From positions 248,001 to 312,000 of the forward strand of contig CAWUVK010000001.1 in assembly GCA_963926055.1 (NCBI GenBank): a stretch of DNA of 64,000 bases. The letters run 5' to 3'. Of this stretch, positions 19,422-30,481 are shown piece by piece. This DNA is from CAJXJP01 sp963926055. Lineage in GTDB: Bacteria; Patescibacteriota; Gracilibacteria; BD1-5; UBA6164. The position numbers were made by a program, and so were the translations under genes. The stretch's first letter is position 1. Each line of letters opens with the position of its first letter. The notes under the pieces were generated by a model. It made no database searches and was not told the origin of the DNA. It saw only the letters and a program-made list of their open reading frames with translations.

Positions 19422-20438
19422 TTATTTTAAATAAATCATAAAATTCATAATCATTTGTTTTCTTTGGACTAGAGAATCTTGTGTTGCTGAAAATTCTTCA
19501 AAATAACTTTTTTCAAACATTCAAAATAATTTTTGCTCGATAACATCTTTTTTAAAGTCTCAGTATGATTTAATATAACAATTTTGAATTCATAAATATT
19601 CAAAATATTCTCTAAAAATAAGATTGAGTTGAGCATAAAATTCATTTTTTGAAAGTCATTCTGACTTGTTTTCTAAATCAGATAATTTATTTATTAATTG
19701 TTTTTTAAAATCATCTTGTGAAAATTCTGGTTTTTCTACAATTATTTTTTTAATTTCTATTTTAGGTTTATTTTCTAAATATTTTATTATAAATAGATAA
19801 AATAAAATAAAAAATAAAATTACTCAAATACTGTAATATGAAAATTTTTTATAATTAATTTCTAATTTTTTAGATTCAATAAAATTTTCTAATAATTTTT
19901 TTTCATCAGAATTATTTTCTCATATTTTTGTATTTTCTGAAGTATCTTCTGAAATATTATTTTTTTCTGAAATATTTTCTTGAGTATTATTATTTTCTTG
20001 AGAATTATTATTTTCTCAAAAATTATCTGGAGAAATAGTATCATTATTTTGTTGTATTTTTTGAGATTCTCAGACAGTTATTTCAACTTGATTTGATTCA
20101 ATTATTTCTTCAGTATTCTTTACTTCAACTGGTCAAATACTATATATTCACTCCTCATTTGCACGTAAAATAAGTTCTACAAAACTTTTTGTACTCACTT
20201 CTCCATTAATAATCGTTGTTTCTTGTTTTTGACTTGAACCATATTGAGAAAAATTTTCTAATCAAGCAATATTCTCAATAGAAATATTTCAGTTTTCTTG
20301 GCTAGAAACTTCAATATTTACTATAATATTTTCATTCAAATCATATTGTTTTTTTTGTGTATTTATTTCAATATCTAAAGCAAAAAGTTGTGAAATACAA
20401 ACTATTTGCAGCAGTATAAATAGTATAATTTTTTTCAT
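19422..20438 (-). CDS. BatD-like secreted/membrane protein
   Basis: 338 residues. A signal peptide (residues 1-20, ...ISQLFA) precedes an Ig-like beta region (EINTQKKQYDLNENIIVNIE; ISIENIAGLENF). A Ser/Asn/Glu-rich linker (residues ~125-175) leads to one transmembrane helix near residue 190 (YYSIGVILFFILFYLFII) and a ~125-residue cytoplasmic helical domain. The Ig-like part fits the BatD oxygen-tolerance family. It lies between DUF58 and BatA, the usual position. Assignment rests more on context than on motifs. Confidence 0.65.
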
Positions 20439-20441
20439 TTT

Positions 20442-21356
20442 TTATCTATTTTTAAAAAAACTAAATAACTGAGAAAAAATATTTATTTTTTCATCAAAAT
20501 ATAAATAACTTGCACCTGACTGCCTAATTTTTTTTCTAAAATCTATTACTTTTTGTTTTCTCAATTTCCTATATTCTTGTTTCTTTTTTTCATCTGTAAG
20601 ATCAATAAATAATTGATTATTTATATTTCATAATCAAATAATTCCGGTATCATCAAGAGAATTTTCAAAACTATGAAATATATTACAAATAACTAAATCA
20701 TTTTTTAAGGCTGCTATTTTTAGCTCTTTTTCATCTATTTCTAATTGCGAAGTAAATAAAAAAACAAGAGAATTTTTTATCTTTAGACTATTAAAATATT
20801 TTAATTTTTCTGAAATATTTCATGAAAAACTATTAAAATTATTTTTTTCTATTTGTGTAAAAAAATCAAAAAAATGAGATTTTGATTTTCAAAGCGGAAA
20901 AAATATTTTTTTATCATTATTATAAAAAATACTTCAAAATTTATTTTGTTGCTTGAGTGTAGAAATTCATAAAATATATAAAATTTCTTCAAAAATATCT
21001 CTTTTATTTATTTGAATTATATCAGAATTATCTTTTTTATCTTTGAAAAAAAATTCTGAAAAAATATTTTTATCATAAAATCTATCTAATTTAAAATCGA
21101 TAGATTCATCAAAAAAAGGAAGAAAATAGACATCCAATTGTCTTTGTTCTTCATAGAGTTTTATAAGCGTTTTTCAAACTTTAGCTGATGATAAAAAATC
21201 TATATTTTTTGCATCATCTCAGCTTTGATATTCTCTAAAATCAGCAAATTCAATCCCGTTATTTTTGAAATGCGTTTTATAATCCCCTACTAAAAGCGAA
21301 TCTACAAAAGTATTTGTTTGTAATTCTAAAACTCATTTGTGTTTTTTTGAAAGCAT
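20442..21356 (-). CDS. DUF58-family protein
   Basis: 304 residues. The family motif is seen as GIEFADFREYQSGDDAKNIDF near residue 35 (the R-x-Y-x-x-G-D-D-x-R/K-x-I-D/W core). A degenerate VWA-like fold follows. DUF58 proteins pair with MoxR ATPases and are placed upstream of VWA genes; they may act as MoxR clients. The gene starts 1 base after the MoxR stop. Confidence 0.85.
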
Positions 21357-21357
21357 A

Positions 21358-22290
21358 TTATTTTATTTCAACATGTTCTAAAATTTCTCTAATAACTTCA
21401 TCTGTCGTCATTCATTCTGCTATTTGCTCATATGATAGAATAATTCTATGTCTGAGCACTGGAAATATCATTTCTTGAATATCTTCAGGGATAACAAAAT
21501 CTCTCCCTTGTAAAAAAGCAAATGCTTTTGCAGATTTAATCAGTGAAATAGAAGCTCTTGGTGAAGCTCAAATAGCAAGATATTTTTTTGTAAATTCACT
21601 CTGACGAGTTAAAAATACAATATCAGCCACATAATCGTAAATACTTTCGCTCACTGAAACTTCTTGGATTGATTTTCTTATTTCTAAGACTTCTGATCCA
21701 TTAAATATTTTTTCTAAAGTAGAAGAAATATTTTGAGAGTATTGTTTCATTATTTGTAATTCTTCATCTTTACTTGGATAATCAACAATAGTTTTGAGTA
21801 AAAATCTATCAAGTTGCGCTTCTGGAAGTGAATATGTTCCTGATTGTTCGAGAGGATTTTGTGTAGCTAAAACCATAAATGGTTCTGGTAAAATAAATGT
21901 TTCATCTCAAATTGTAACTTGTTTTTCAGCCATGGCTTCGAGTAAAGCTGATTGAACTTTTGATGGAGCTCTGTTTATTTCATCTGCTAAAACAAGATTT
22001 GAAAAAATTGGTCATTTTTTTACAACAAATTTTTGATTTTCATAAATTCTCGCTCAGATTAAATCACTTGGAAGTAAATCTGGAGTAAATTGGATTCTTT
22101 TATAATCAAGATCTATAACTTTTGAAAGTGTTTCTACACTCAAAGTTTTTGCTAAACCTGGAACTCATTCTAACAAAATATGTCCTCCAGAAAATAATCA
22201 TATCAGAATATCTCTGATAAGATTTTTTTGACCAATTACTTTTTTAGACATTTCTGCTTCTAATAATTTTATTTTTTCTCTTATTTCCAT
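21358..22290 (-). CDS. MoxR-family AAA+ ATPase
   Basis: 310 residues, a standard MoxR length. Walker A EGVPGLAKT (residues 41-49), Walker B LVLADEINRAP (~99-109), sensor-1 MVLATQNPLEQSGTYSLPEAQLDRF with the arginine finger, and sensor-2 GASPRASI are all present. MoxR ATPases act as chaperones for VWA proteins. It is first in a six-gene operon (MoxR, DUF58, BatD-like, BatA-like, BatB-like, TPR) that keeps the Bacteroides aerotolerance order. Several glycines are TGA (for example SGGHILLEG). Confidence 0.95.
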
Positions 22291-22377
22291 ATTTTTATAA
22301 ATTTATAAAATACTTTATTCTTATATTAAAAAAAAATAGAGTAAAAGCAAAGTAAGAAATTATTTTTTTTCATATAA

Positions 22378-22414
22378 AAAAATATTCCCGGGAATATTTC
22401 CCGGGAATATTTTT
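22378..22414 (-). terminator. CCCGGGA-type terminator of the superoxide dismutase gene
   Basis: AATATTCCCGGGAA pairs with TTTCCCGGGAATATT; A/T runs on both sides give a T-run on the minus strand. It is one of five terminators in this window with the same core. Confidence 0.88.
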
Positions 22415-22421
22415 ATATTTT

Positions 22422-23003
22422 TTATAATCCAGCATTTTTAGCAACAAAATCCCAGTTAATTAATTCCCAATATGCTTTTAAATATTCAGGTCTTACATTT
22501 CTATAATCGATATAATATGCATGTTCCCAAACATCACACGTTAATAATGCAGTATTGTCAGTTGTAAGTGGAGTGTTTGCGTTTGAAGTATTTACTATAT
22601 CAAGTTTTCCCTCAGGCGTTTTTACTAACCAAGTCCATCCTGACCCAAAGTTATTAACACAAGAATCTGTAAATTTTGCTACAAAATCTTCAAATGATCC
22701 AAAATCTTCTTCGATTTTTTCAAGTAATGCTCCAGTTGGTTTTCCACCAGCATTTGGCGCAAACCCATTCCAGTAAAAAGTATGATTCCAGATTTGAGCT
22801 GCGTTATTAAAGACACCTCCAGTTGAAGTTTTTACTACTTCTTCTAAATCTTTCCCTTCAAATTCAGTTCCAGAAACTAAACCATTTAGTTTTGTAACAT
22901 ATGTTTGGTGATGTTTTCCATAGTGGAATTCTAAAGTTTCTTTTGAAATATGAGGTTCTAGTGCATCCATTTCATATGGAAGTTTTGGTAATTGAAATGT
23001 CAT
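22422..23003 (-). CDS. sodB: Superoxide dismutase, Fe/Mn family (Fe-type motifs)
   Basis: 193 residues, standard length. Metal ligands are His in SKETLEFHYGKHHQTYV (N-terminal region), His in AAQIWNHTFYWNG, and Asp/His in CDVWEHAYYIDYRN. The Gln in AAQIWNH and the general pattern favour the iron-type enzyme. It detoxifies superoxide in the cytoplasm. All 15 glycines are GGN; there is no TGA, in contrast to flanking genes. The gene is monocistronic: a TTACAA/TATAAA-like promoter lies upstream and a CCCGGGA-core terminator downstream. Confidence 0.96.
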   Translation of the reverse strand: MTFQLPKLPYEMDALEPHISKETLEFHYGKHHQTYVTKLNGLVSGTEFEGKDLEEVVKTSTGGVFNNAAQIWNHTFYWNGFAPNAGGKPTGALLEKIEEDFGSFEDFVAKFTDSCVNNFGSGWTWLVKTPEGKLDIVNTSNANTPLTTDNTALLTCDVWEHAYYIDYRNVRPEYLKAYWELINWDFVAKNAGL

Positions 23004-23125
23004 AATTTTAATTTTATGAAATAATTTTATTTTTTCTAAAATACTATATTTTTTATAGCATTAATGTAATTGTAATTTAATTTATGAATAATTCAAGAAA
23101 AGATTATTATTTTAGTAATGTTATA

Positions 23126-23158
23126 AAAAGTTCCCGAGAAAATTTCCCGGGAACTTTT
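23126..23158 (-). terminator. CCCGGGA-type terminator of the NUDIX gene
   Basis: GTTCCCGAGAA pairs with TTTCCCGGGAAC, with one mismatch, inside A/T runs. It overlaps the last codons of the NUDIX gene. Confidence 0.82.
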
Positions 23159-23562
23159 TATTTTTTTAAAATATTTTTATCTTGTTGTAATAAATTTTCA
23201 ATCGGTAAAAATAAAGGTTTTGGTAAATTATTAAGATGAAACCAGTCTAAAGTTTCACATTTATGAGGTTCTAAATTTTTTAATTCTCAAGAAAAATATT
23301 CTCAAGTCATAAAAATTGTATTATAATGTTTGTTTTCCAGAGTAAAAATATCATTTGTCACTCAAGCAAATTTAATATTTTTAAGCTCTAAATTTGTTTC
23401 TTCTTTTGTTTCTCTTAGAGCACAATCTTCCCAAGATTCTCAAAATTCTAAATGTCATCCAGGAAAACACCAAGTCGAATCTCAATGAGAATTTATCCTT
23501 TTAAGCAATAAAACTTTTTCATTTTTCACAATAATTACACCAACTCAAACTCTTACTTCCAT
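23158..23562 (-). CDS. NUDIX hydrolase
   Basis: 134 residues. The Nudix box GGHLEFGESWEDCALRETKEET near residue 37 fits Gx5Ex7REUxEE, with metal-binding glutamates intact; it is preceded by LKRINSHGDSTWCFPG. TGA encodes several glycines in and near the box. Such proteins hydrolyse nucleoside diphosphate derivatives, for example oxidised (d)NTPs. The IIVKNEKVLLLKR / STWCFPGGHLEFGE pattern is closest to MutT/8-oxo-dGTPase-like and ADP-ribose pyrophosphatase members. The substrate is not determined. Confidence 0.9.
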
Positions 23563-23632
23563 AGAAATATTTTAGAATGTATTGTAAATATAATACAAAA
23601 AATATTTTTTTTTGAAATAAATATTTTTAAAT

Positions 23633-23660
23633 AAAAAAAGCACCTGCGCAAAGCGCAGGT
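23633..23660 (-). terminator. Intrinsic terminator of the small membrane-protein gene
   Basis: ACCTGCGC pairs with GCGCAGGT around a 3-base loop, with an A-run on the left (T-run on the minus strand). It is the most GC-rich stem in the window. Confidence 0.9.
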
Positions 23661-23668
23661 CCAAAGAG

Positions 23669-23899
23669 TTATTTTTTCTCCATTTTACGTAATACAAAAT
23701 ATTTTTGCATTTTAGTAGGTTTTAATTCTAAACCTTCTAACTTATCTTTGTTTAATTGAGTATTTAACACATTATTATATGTTAATTCTTCAAGAATAGA
23801 AATTAAAACCCCACCAATAATAAATAATGAGAATAAATATAAAACAGCTGGAAATAAACTTAAAATAGACTGATAAAGGTCTAAAAATAATTCTAACAT
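23669..23899 (-). CDS. Small membrane protein, unknown (UGA-free)
   Basis: 76 residues. A long hydrophobic helix (residues ~8-35, LYQSILSLFPAVLYLFSLFIIGG) is followed by a polar, lysine-rich C-terminus. The ATG at 23897-23899 is chosen because GGAGGA sits 7 bases upstream; an in-frame TTG further out lies inside that ribosome-binding site. A good promoter precedes it and a strong terminator follows, so it is probably well expressed on its own. No TGA codon is used. No family recognised. Confidence 0.7.
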   Translation of the reverse strand: MLELFLDLYQSILSLFPAVLYLFSLFIIGGVLISILEELTYNNVLNTQLNKDKLEGLELKPTKMQKYFVLRKMEKK

Positions 23900-23935
23900 G
23901 ATAGTTTCCTCCAATTTGAAAAACGTATCAGTAAA

Positions 23936-23963
23936 AATATATATAAAAATTTACTTATGTCAA
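23936..23963 (-). promoter_or_regulatory. Sigma-70-like promoter
   Basis: Minus strand: TTGACA at 23963-23958, a 16-base spacer and TATATT at 23941-23936. It lies about 37 bases before the start of the small membrane-protein gene. Confidence 0.65.
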
Positions 23964-23990
23964 TGATTGTCTTTAATCTAATAAATAATA

Positions 23991-24028
23991 AAAAAAAGTT
24001 CCCGGGAGAAATTCCCGGGAACTTTTTT
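23991..24028 (-). terminator. CCCGGGA-type terminator of the YtxH-like gene
   Basis: GTTCCCGGGA pairs with TCCCGGGAAC around GAAAT (23998-24022), flanked by A7 and T8. Confidence 0.9.
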
Positions 24029-24583
24029 TTATTTCATTTTTTTCACTTTTGAAAGTTTTGATTTTTTAATTTCTTCTTTTGCTTCACCTCTAACTTCTTG
24101 AACTGATTCTTTGATTTTTGATTGAAGTTCTTCAAATGTTGCCAGTAAATTATTTTTTAATTCTTTTACTTTTTCTGGAGAAATTTCTTTTAGCTCGTTA
24201 AGTTCATCTTTTTTTTCTAAATAGAGTTTTTCTAATTTATCTGAAACTTCAACAAAATGAGACTTCCCTTTTTCTTGAACTTCGAGTAATAATTTTAATC
24301 CTTCGATTTTATACCCTTCAGCGATTTCTAAAAGTTGACCTTTTTTTTCTGCAAAAAGTGCTTTATTTTTATCTGACATAATTGTGTTTTCTAGTTCAGC
24401 TAAAACATTTTTATGTGTTTCTACAAAATTTGCTAAAAGCACTTTTACTTCACCTTGACCTGATTGTTTTGATTCTTCGAGCTCTTTTTGTAAAGCACTT
24501 GGAGTTTTTTTATTATAAAGTGACCCAATAACATTTCCTGCAATATATCCAGCAGCAACTAGAAAAAATTTTTTATTAAACAT
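24029..24583 (-). CDS. YtxH-like membrane-anchored coiled-coil protein
   Basis: 184 residues from the chosen ATG (MFNKKFFLVAAGYIAGN...). Upstream in-frame codons to 24664 exist but read as non-coding AT-rich sequence. A glycine-containing N-terminal helix (FLVAAGYIAGNVIGSLY) resembles the YtxH/gas-vesicle-like anchor. Residues ~35-180 are a long charged helical region rich in Lys/Glu, ending in a basic tail. Glycines are all GGN. It may be a membrane-linked structural or stress protein, as for YtxH. The gene is transcribed alone. Confidence 0.65.
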   Translation of the reverse strand: MFNKKFFLVAAGYIAGNVIGSLYNKKTPSALQKELEESKQSGQGEVKVLLANFVETHKNVLAELENTIMSDKNKALFAEKKGQLLEIAEGYKIEGLKLLLEVQEKGKSHFVEVSDKLEKLYLEKKDELNELKEISPEKVKELKNNLLATFEELQSKIKESVQEVRGEAKEEIKKSKLSKVKKMK

Positions 24584-24712
24584 ATTTTTAAACTTTAATT
24601 GTAAAATAAAGATTTTTTTCGTCAATAACTGATAAAAAAATTCTATACATAAAATATTATACATTTATCTGCAGATTTACAAATATTTTTTAACATCAAA
24701 AAAAAAAATTGC

Positions 24713-24740
24713 TTTACAAGATTACGAAAGTCTCTAAACT
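24713..24740 (+). promoter_or_regulatory. Putative promoter of clpC with small inverted repeat
   Basis: TTTACA (24713-24718) and TAAACT (24735-24740), 16 bases apart. The -10 region lies inside CTCTAAACTAGAG, a 5-bp inverted repeat that could be an operator. No CIRCE element (TTAGCACTC-N9-GAGTGCTAA) is present. Confidence 0.4.
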
Positions 24741-24774
24741 AGAGCCATATTATTATTCTTAAAAATAAAAGGAA

Positions 24775-27399
24775 ATGTCGTACAACAATTTTTCTGACTG
24801 ATATAAAAAAGCACTGATAAATTCTGAAACAAAAATAAAAGAAATCTGATTCAAAGAACTTTGAGTTGAAGATGTATTTATAGAAATAGTAAAAAATTCT
24901 ACCGGAGGAATAAAAGAAATTTTTAGTCTCTATGGAATAAATGAAAAACTTACACTAGAGATAATTAATAAAGGATTATTTAATGAAAATCCAGAAAATA
25001 GAAAATGAGTGTATTCTGGAATGAATTCTCGTTTAAAAAATATTATTCTTTGAAGTGTAAAAGTTGCAGCAAGTTATTCAAAACAAAGAGCGAGTATTGA
25101 AGATTTTTTACTTTCAATGATTAAAAATGATTCTTGGCTCATTAGTTTCTTTGATTATATCGGAATTACAGCAACGGATATAGAAAAAAATTTAAATGAT
25201 CTTAATACTCTTTGAGCTGTTGACGGAGTTTCTCAAAATCCAAATTTTGGTGATATAGAAAAACAAACAGATAATCCATCAAACAGTGCAAATATATGAA
25301 TAGAACCGACTGGAGATGAAGCAATTGACCAACTCTTGTGAGCTTTAACTCAAAATTTAATGGGTTGAGATTCACAAAATGGAAATCTTGAAATGGCAAC
25401 ACCATTTGATGCAAATAAAAAACAAGAAAAGAAAAAAGATGATTCTACTACTCCTGCTTTGGATTTTTTTTCTACAGATTTAACAGCAGAAGCACGTGAA
25501 TGAAAAATAGATAAAGTTTTAGGAAGAGAAACACAAATCGAAAGACTTATTGCTATTTTAAATAGAAAAACAAAAAATAATCCTGCTCTTGTAGGTGAAC
25601 CTGGTGTTGGGAAAACAGCCATTGCAGAATGATTAGCACTGAGAATTGTAGAAGGAAATGTTCCATTTTCTATGAAAGATAAAAGAATTTTATCTCTTGA
25701 TATGTCGACACTAATTGCTGGGACAAAATATAGAGGTGAATTTGAATCAAGAATCAAACAAGTAATTGACGAAGCTTCAAAAGTTGAAAATGAAATTGTT
25801 TTATTTATCGATGAAATTCATACTATTATTTGAGCATGAGGTTGAGAAGGAACTTTGGACGCTTCAAATATTTTAAAACCTGCAATGTGAAGAGGAAAAA
25901 TTAGAGTAATCTGAGCTACAACTCATAACGAATACCAAAAATATATAGAAAAAGATTCTGCATTAGAAAGAAGATTTCAAAAAATCACGGTTGATGAACC
26001 AAATAAAGAAATTTCTATGCAAATAATCTCTGGAATAAAAGATTCATTTGAAGAATATCACAATTTAAATATTTCAGAAGATGCGGTAAAAGCTGCAGTA
26101 GAATTATCAATTCGTTATGTTACAGATAGATATTTACCAGATAAAGCGATTGATTTAATCGATGAAGCTTGTAGTATCAAATCTATGAAATATAATTTTG
26201 ATGAAACTGCCACTAAAAAATTAAAAGAAAAAATAGCATCATTAAGTAAAAATATCGAACAAGCTGTCATTGCTCAATCATATAAAAAAGCTACAAAACT
26301 AAAACAACAACAAGCAGAACTCGAACAACAAATTCAAGATCTCAAACAAAAATTCACCATTCCTAAAGAAGAAAGACTCGAAGTTACTCAACAAGATGTA
26401 CAAAAAGTTCTTCATATTTCTACAGGAATACCAATTTCAAATCTTAATAAAGATGAAATTTCTAGAATTAAAAATCTCTCTCGTGAAATGAAAAAACATA
26501 TTATCGGCCAAGATGAAGCAGTTGATAATATTACAAAATCAATCATGAGAAGTAAAACTGGTATTTCAAATCCAAATAGACCTCTTGGAAGCTTCTTATT
26601 TCTCGGACCTACTGGTGTTTGAAAAACTGAACTCGTAAAAGTGTTAGCACAACAATTTTATGATGATAAAGATGCGCTAATAAAATTTGATATGAGCGAA
26701 TTTTCAGATAAAACATCTGTAAATAAACTTATTGGTTCATCTGCATGATACGTTTGATACGAAGAAGGTGGAATGCTTACAGAAAAAGTAAGAAAAAAAC
26801 CATACAGTATCGTATTGTTTGATGAAATTGAAAAATGAGATTTTGAAGTCTATAATCTTTTACTCCAAATTTTAGAAGACTGAGTTTTAACGGACAATAA
26901 ATGAAGAAAAATCAACTTCAAAAATACCGTTATAATTATGACTTCAAATATCTGACAAGAAGAATTTATGGAAAAAGCCAATAGTATTGGTTTTGATGTA
27001 ACTGATGATAAAGAAGAAGATATTTTAGAAGATTACAAAAGAGCGAGTGAAAAAATAAAAGAAAATCTTACTGATTATTTTTCACCAGAATTTGTAAATA
27101 GAATTGATAAAACTATCGTATTTAATCCTCTTGATAAAGCTGCTATTAAAAAAATTGTAAAATTACAACTTGAAATTTTCAGCAAAAGATTAGAAACAAT
27201 GTCTTATACATTTTCATATGACAACAAAACAATTAACTTTATTGCAAAAACCGTTTATAACCCTGACTTTTGAGCAAGAGAAATTAGAAGATATATTACT
27301 GACAATATAGAAGATCTCATCGCTGAAAAAGTTATTTGAAATGCAAATAAAAAAGATTTTTCTATCACTGTTGAAAAAAATACATTAATCATTTCATAA
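24775..27399 (+). CDS. clpC: ClpC-type AAA+ protease/chaperone ATPase
   Basis: 874 residues. It unfolds proteins for ClpP or disaggregates them. Two AAA+ modules are present: first Walker A GEPGVGKT at residues 274-281 with Walker B IVLFIDEIHT, second Walker A GPTGVGKT at 611-618 with Walker B IVLFDEIEKG. A UVR-like helix pair between them (EQAVIAQSYKKATKLKQQQA, about 500-525) marks ClpC rather than ClpB. The N-terminal ~230 residues form a divergent Clp-N region with a linker. In the second P-loop the glycine before the lysine is encoded by TGA (26620-26622). A leading AAGGA lies 4 bases before the ATG. No clpP lies nearby. Confidence 0.93.
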
Positions 27400-27420
27400 T
27401 AAAAAATATTTTTATAAAAA

Positions 27421-27460
27421 AAAACACTCAATTTAAAATAAAATTGAGTGTTTTTTTTTT
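27421..27460 (+). terminator. Intrinsic terminator of clpC
   Basis: ACACTCAATTT pairs with AAATTGAGTGT, followed by T10. Confidence 0.92.
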
Positions 27461-27486
27461 GAAATGTGTAGAAAAAATGGTATACT
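27459..27486 (+). promoter_or_regulatory. Sigma-70-like promoter of the secreted-protein pair
   Basis: TTGAAA at 27459-27464 and TATACT at 27481-27486 with a 16-base spacer, 39 bases before the ATG at 27526. Confidence 0.6.
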
Positions 27487-27525
27487 AAAAATAACTCTAA
27501 ACAGCCTTATTATTGAGTCAAATTT

Positions 27526-29148
27526 ATGAAAAATATCATCGTAAAATATTTATTTTTCATCCTCTGATTTTTATACTTGTGTAGCAATACTCATGCTTTT
27601 TTTGGTGAAGACGCATGATTAGATTTATATAAACAATTAGATAAAAATTTTCAATCAAATGTCTGATCAAGTTTTCAAACTGAGCTTGTATGAACATATT
27701 CAAGTATAAAAGATAAACTCAATAGTCTCATAAATTTAGAATGAGAAATAAAATGATTTTCATATGAAAATTGTATCAGTAAAGATATTGCTCCAAGTCA
27801 GATTGAAGCAATTTATCAATGAAATATTTCAATATTATATGATAGAATCAGTGATACTTGCAAAAATTCATCTGGAGTTATAGAAAATTCAACTCTCACT
27901 TTTATTCAAAACGTAATTAAAAAACATTACGAAAATTCTTTTGAACGTGCTCAACAAAAAATAGAAATTATTTGAGATATTTCATCTTTATGAATTTACT
28001 CAGATGGAAATTTAGATAATTCAACATTTGATATTATTGATGATTTAGGAAAAATAAATGATATAATTTTTGCGAGTAAATTTACTTATAACGGAAGTGA
28101 ATCTGGAAATTTTCAAGATTATTTTGATAAAATAAATGATGATAAAAAAAGAGAAGTTTTACAAAATACTACCGATATAAGTGTTTTTAAAGAATTAAAT
28201 GATTGACAAAAAGCATATTCACCAGAAAGTAGTTGAAATTTTTTAGAGAATTTACTTCAGGCTGATCAACATAATACAAATATTTGTATTGATCCAAGTA
28301 CATGAAATCATTGATTAGATATCAGCTTTTTAAATGATTTTGAACTTTGAGATAATTCATGAAATATTGAACTGATAAAAGATTTAGAAGACGCTCAAAA
28401 TCAAGAAATATTTAGCTGAAGTCAGAATAATAATACAGCTGTTGATCTATCTGGAAATTATCAAAAAGTAAATGATAATGCTATGTGGCCTTGTGATAGC
28501 TTTTATTGTATTACTGTAGATTTCAAAACATACAACCATCAACTTTTAGGCTGATGAGATAATATTACTATCGAATATATTATAGATAGATCAAATCAAC
28601 ACCTATCACGCTTTGCAAATGCGAGTTTAATACCTGCAAAAATGACAACAAATAATTTTGAATTATGACTATCAAATTTAAATCTCTGAGATTTATTTCA
28701 TATGAGTTTTCAAATTCAAACAAAACCAGTACCGATTTTATCTCTGAACAAATCGAAAGGCAAAAATAATCCTCAAGAAGATAAATATTCTTCAAATTCA
28801 TTATTAGAAAAATACTACAAAGCATACTGACTGGATTATAAAAGAAGAAATGATTTAGATAATTTTACAAAAAATAAAGAAGAATTAGCTTCGATTATAC
28901 AATCAACAGACTCACAAATAACTGATGCTCAACAAAGAATTAATCAACTCGAATTACTCTTGGCAGAAAAAGATGATGAAGTAGAAATTATGAAAAAAGA
29001 TATTTCAGAAAAATTTACACAAGAAAATTTACAAGAATTTCACAATCAACTCATAGAAGTAAATAATTTTACTAAATCTATTACTGAATATACAAATACA
29101 CTCTGAGAGTTAATACAAGCTATGGATAAAATTAAAACTAACGGTTAA
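27526..29148 (+). CDS. Large secreted protein, unknown
   Basis: 540 residues. A signal peptide (residues 1-25, ...CSNTHAFF) leads into a long, mostly helical, Asp/Asn-rich exported protein. Paired cysteines occur at about ENCISKD/DTCKN, NICIDP and WPCDSFYCITVDF. The C-terminal 130 residues carry coiled-coil heptads (DAQQRINQLELLLAEKDDE). At least 20 glycines are TGA. No known domain. Its stop is 2 bases before the next secreted protein, so the two are co-expressed and may form a complex. Confidence 0.75.
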
Positions 29149-29150
29149 AC

Positions 29151-30458
29151 ATGAAAAAAATATTATTATTTTTCATACTCTGAATTTATTTACTCTTCCC
29201 TTTTAGTAGTTTTGCTGCTAACGAGGGTTCTTCAAGTTGTCCAATTACTGATTCAAGCGCTCAAGTATTTACTGATTATATTAAAAACATCAGAACCTTA
29301 GTTACAAATGTAAATAATTATTTAAGTGAAAATTCTCCTAGTAATTCAAAATTTGAAAATACAACAAGCGATATTTCGAGGATTTTTTATCAAGCAGTTA
29401 CCTGGGATGGGTATTTCTTAGATTTTGATTATTATATTATTTCCCCTCTTTTTAATGAACTTCCAAGTAAAATGAAAAGAGATGTAGAATTATTAGAATG
29501 AGAAACAAATTGACTCAGGAAATATTTAAAAACTATTACAAAATCTGGATATTCTCAGATTGATATTCCAAAAGAATCAGTCTGTCAATGAGTAGAAAAT
29601 TGTGATTATTCTTGATCAGCTGGAAGTATTATTTGAGATGTTATAGTAAATAATATTCAACTGACAAATTATTTAAAAGAAATTCTAGTTTCTGAAAACA
29701 CAGATTTTTCTACACAGGTTAAATTATTACCGATTGATTCATCAAGTTTTACTCAAGCATTAATAAAAAATTATGGAGTAGATGCAAGAAATCAATGTAG
29801 CCAAGATGACTGAGAATTTTGAAAAAGAATAGATGACGCAATCGAAGCAATTTCTTTGAATAACAAAGAAGGAAAAGATGGCCTAAAAAAATGGAAAGAA
29901 GCTTGGAATCTACTTTTATGAGCAGTAAGTGGCGAAACTAATCAAGAATTAGAAAAAAATTTATTACAAAAAGAGCTCGCACGTCAGTGACTATCGACAA
30001 ATCAGCAAGCTATTTTACTTCAAAATTTAGAAGATTTTAATGAAAATTGATTCTATAGTTTAGAAAATAATTTTATTACAAATACTGCTCGATGAATAAA
30101 GGATGCAGCTGTTAAAATACAAGAATGATTTTCTAAAGCAACAGATTGATTATTTAGTGAAGATAAAACAAAAGAAATAAATGATAAAAAATCAATTTGA
30201 CTTACAGACTTTAATACGTTAAATGAGAATGAAGTTATCACAGAATCCATAAAGCAACGACTAGATAATGTCTATTCTCTCAATAAATCTTTTCTTTCTA
30301 TACAAGATTATCAAACCAATAGTGTTATTTGAGAACTTATAGATATTCATACAAATATTAAATTATCAACAAAAACTCTCTGAGAAAAATGTGAACTCGC
30401 AGTAAAAGTTTGTAATTCACAATGATATTGAGATGGAAACTGTGGAACATGTAAATAA
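29151..30458 (+). CDS. Large secreted protein, unknown (partner gene)
   Basis: 435 residues. A signal peptide (residues 1-22, ...FSSFAAN) is followed by a long helical exported region. Cysteines appear as pairs (SSCPITD; VCQGVENC; NQCSQDD) and in a CxxC-like cluster at the very C-terminus (KCELAVKVCNSQGYGDGNCGTCK). The C-terminus could bind metal or form disulfides. Many TGA glycines. No recognised family. The 2-base gap to the preceding gene indicates one transcript and probably translational coupling. Confidence 0.75.
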
Positions 30459-30481
30459 ATACCTACTAAACAAAATATAAT

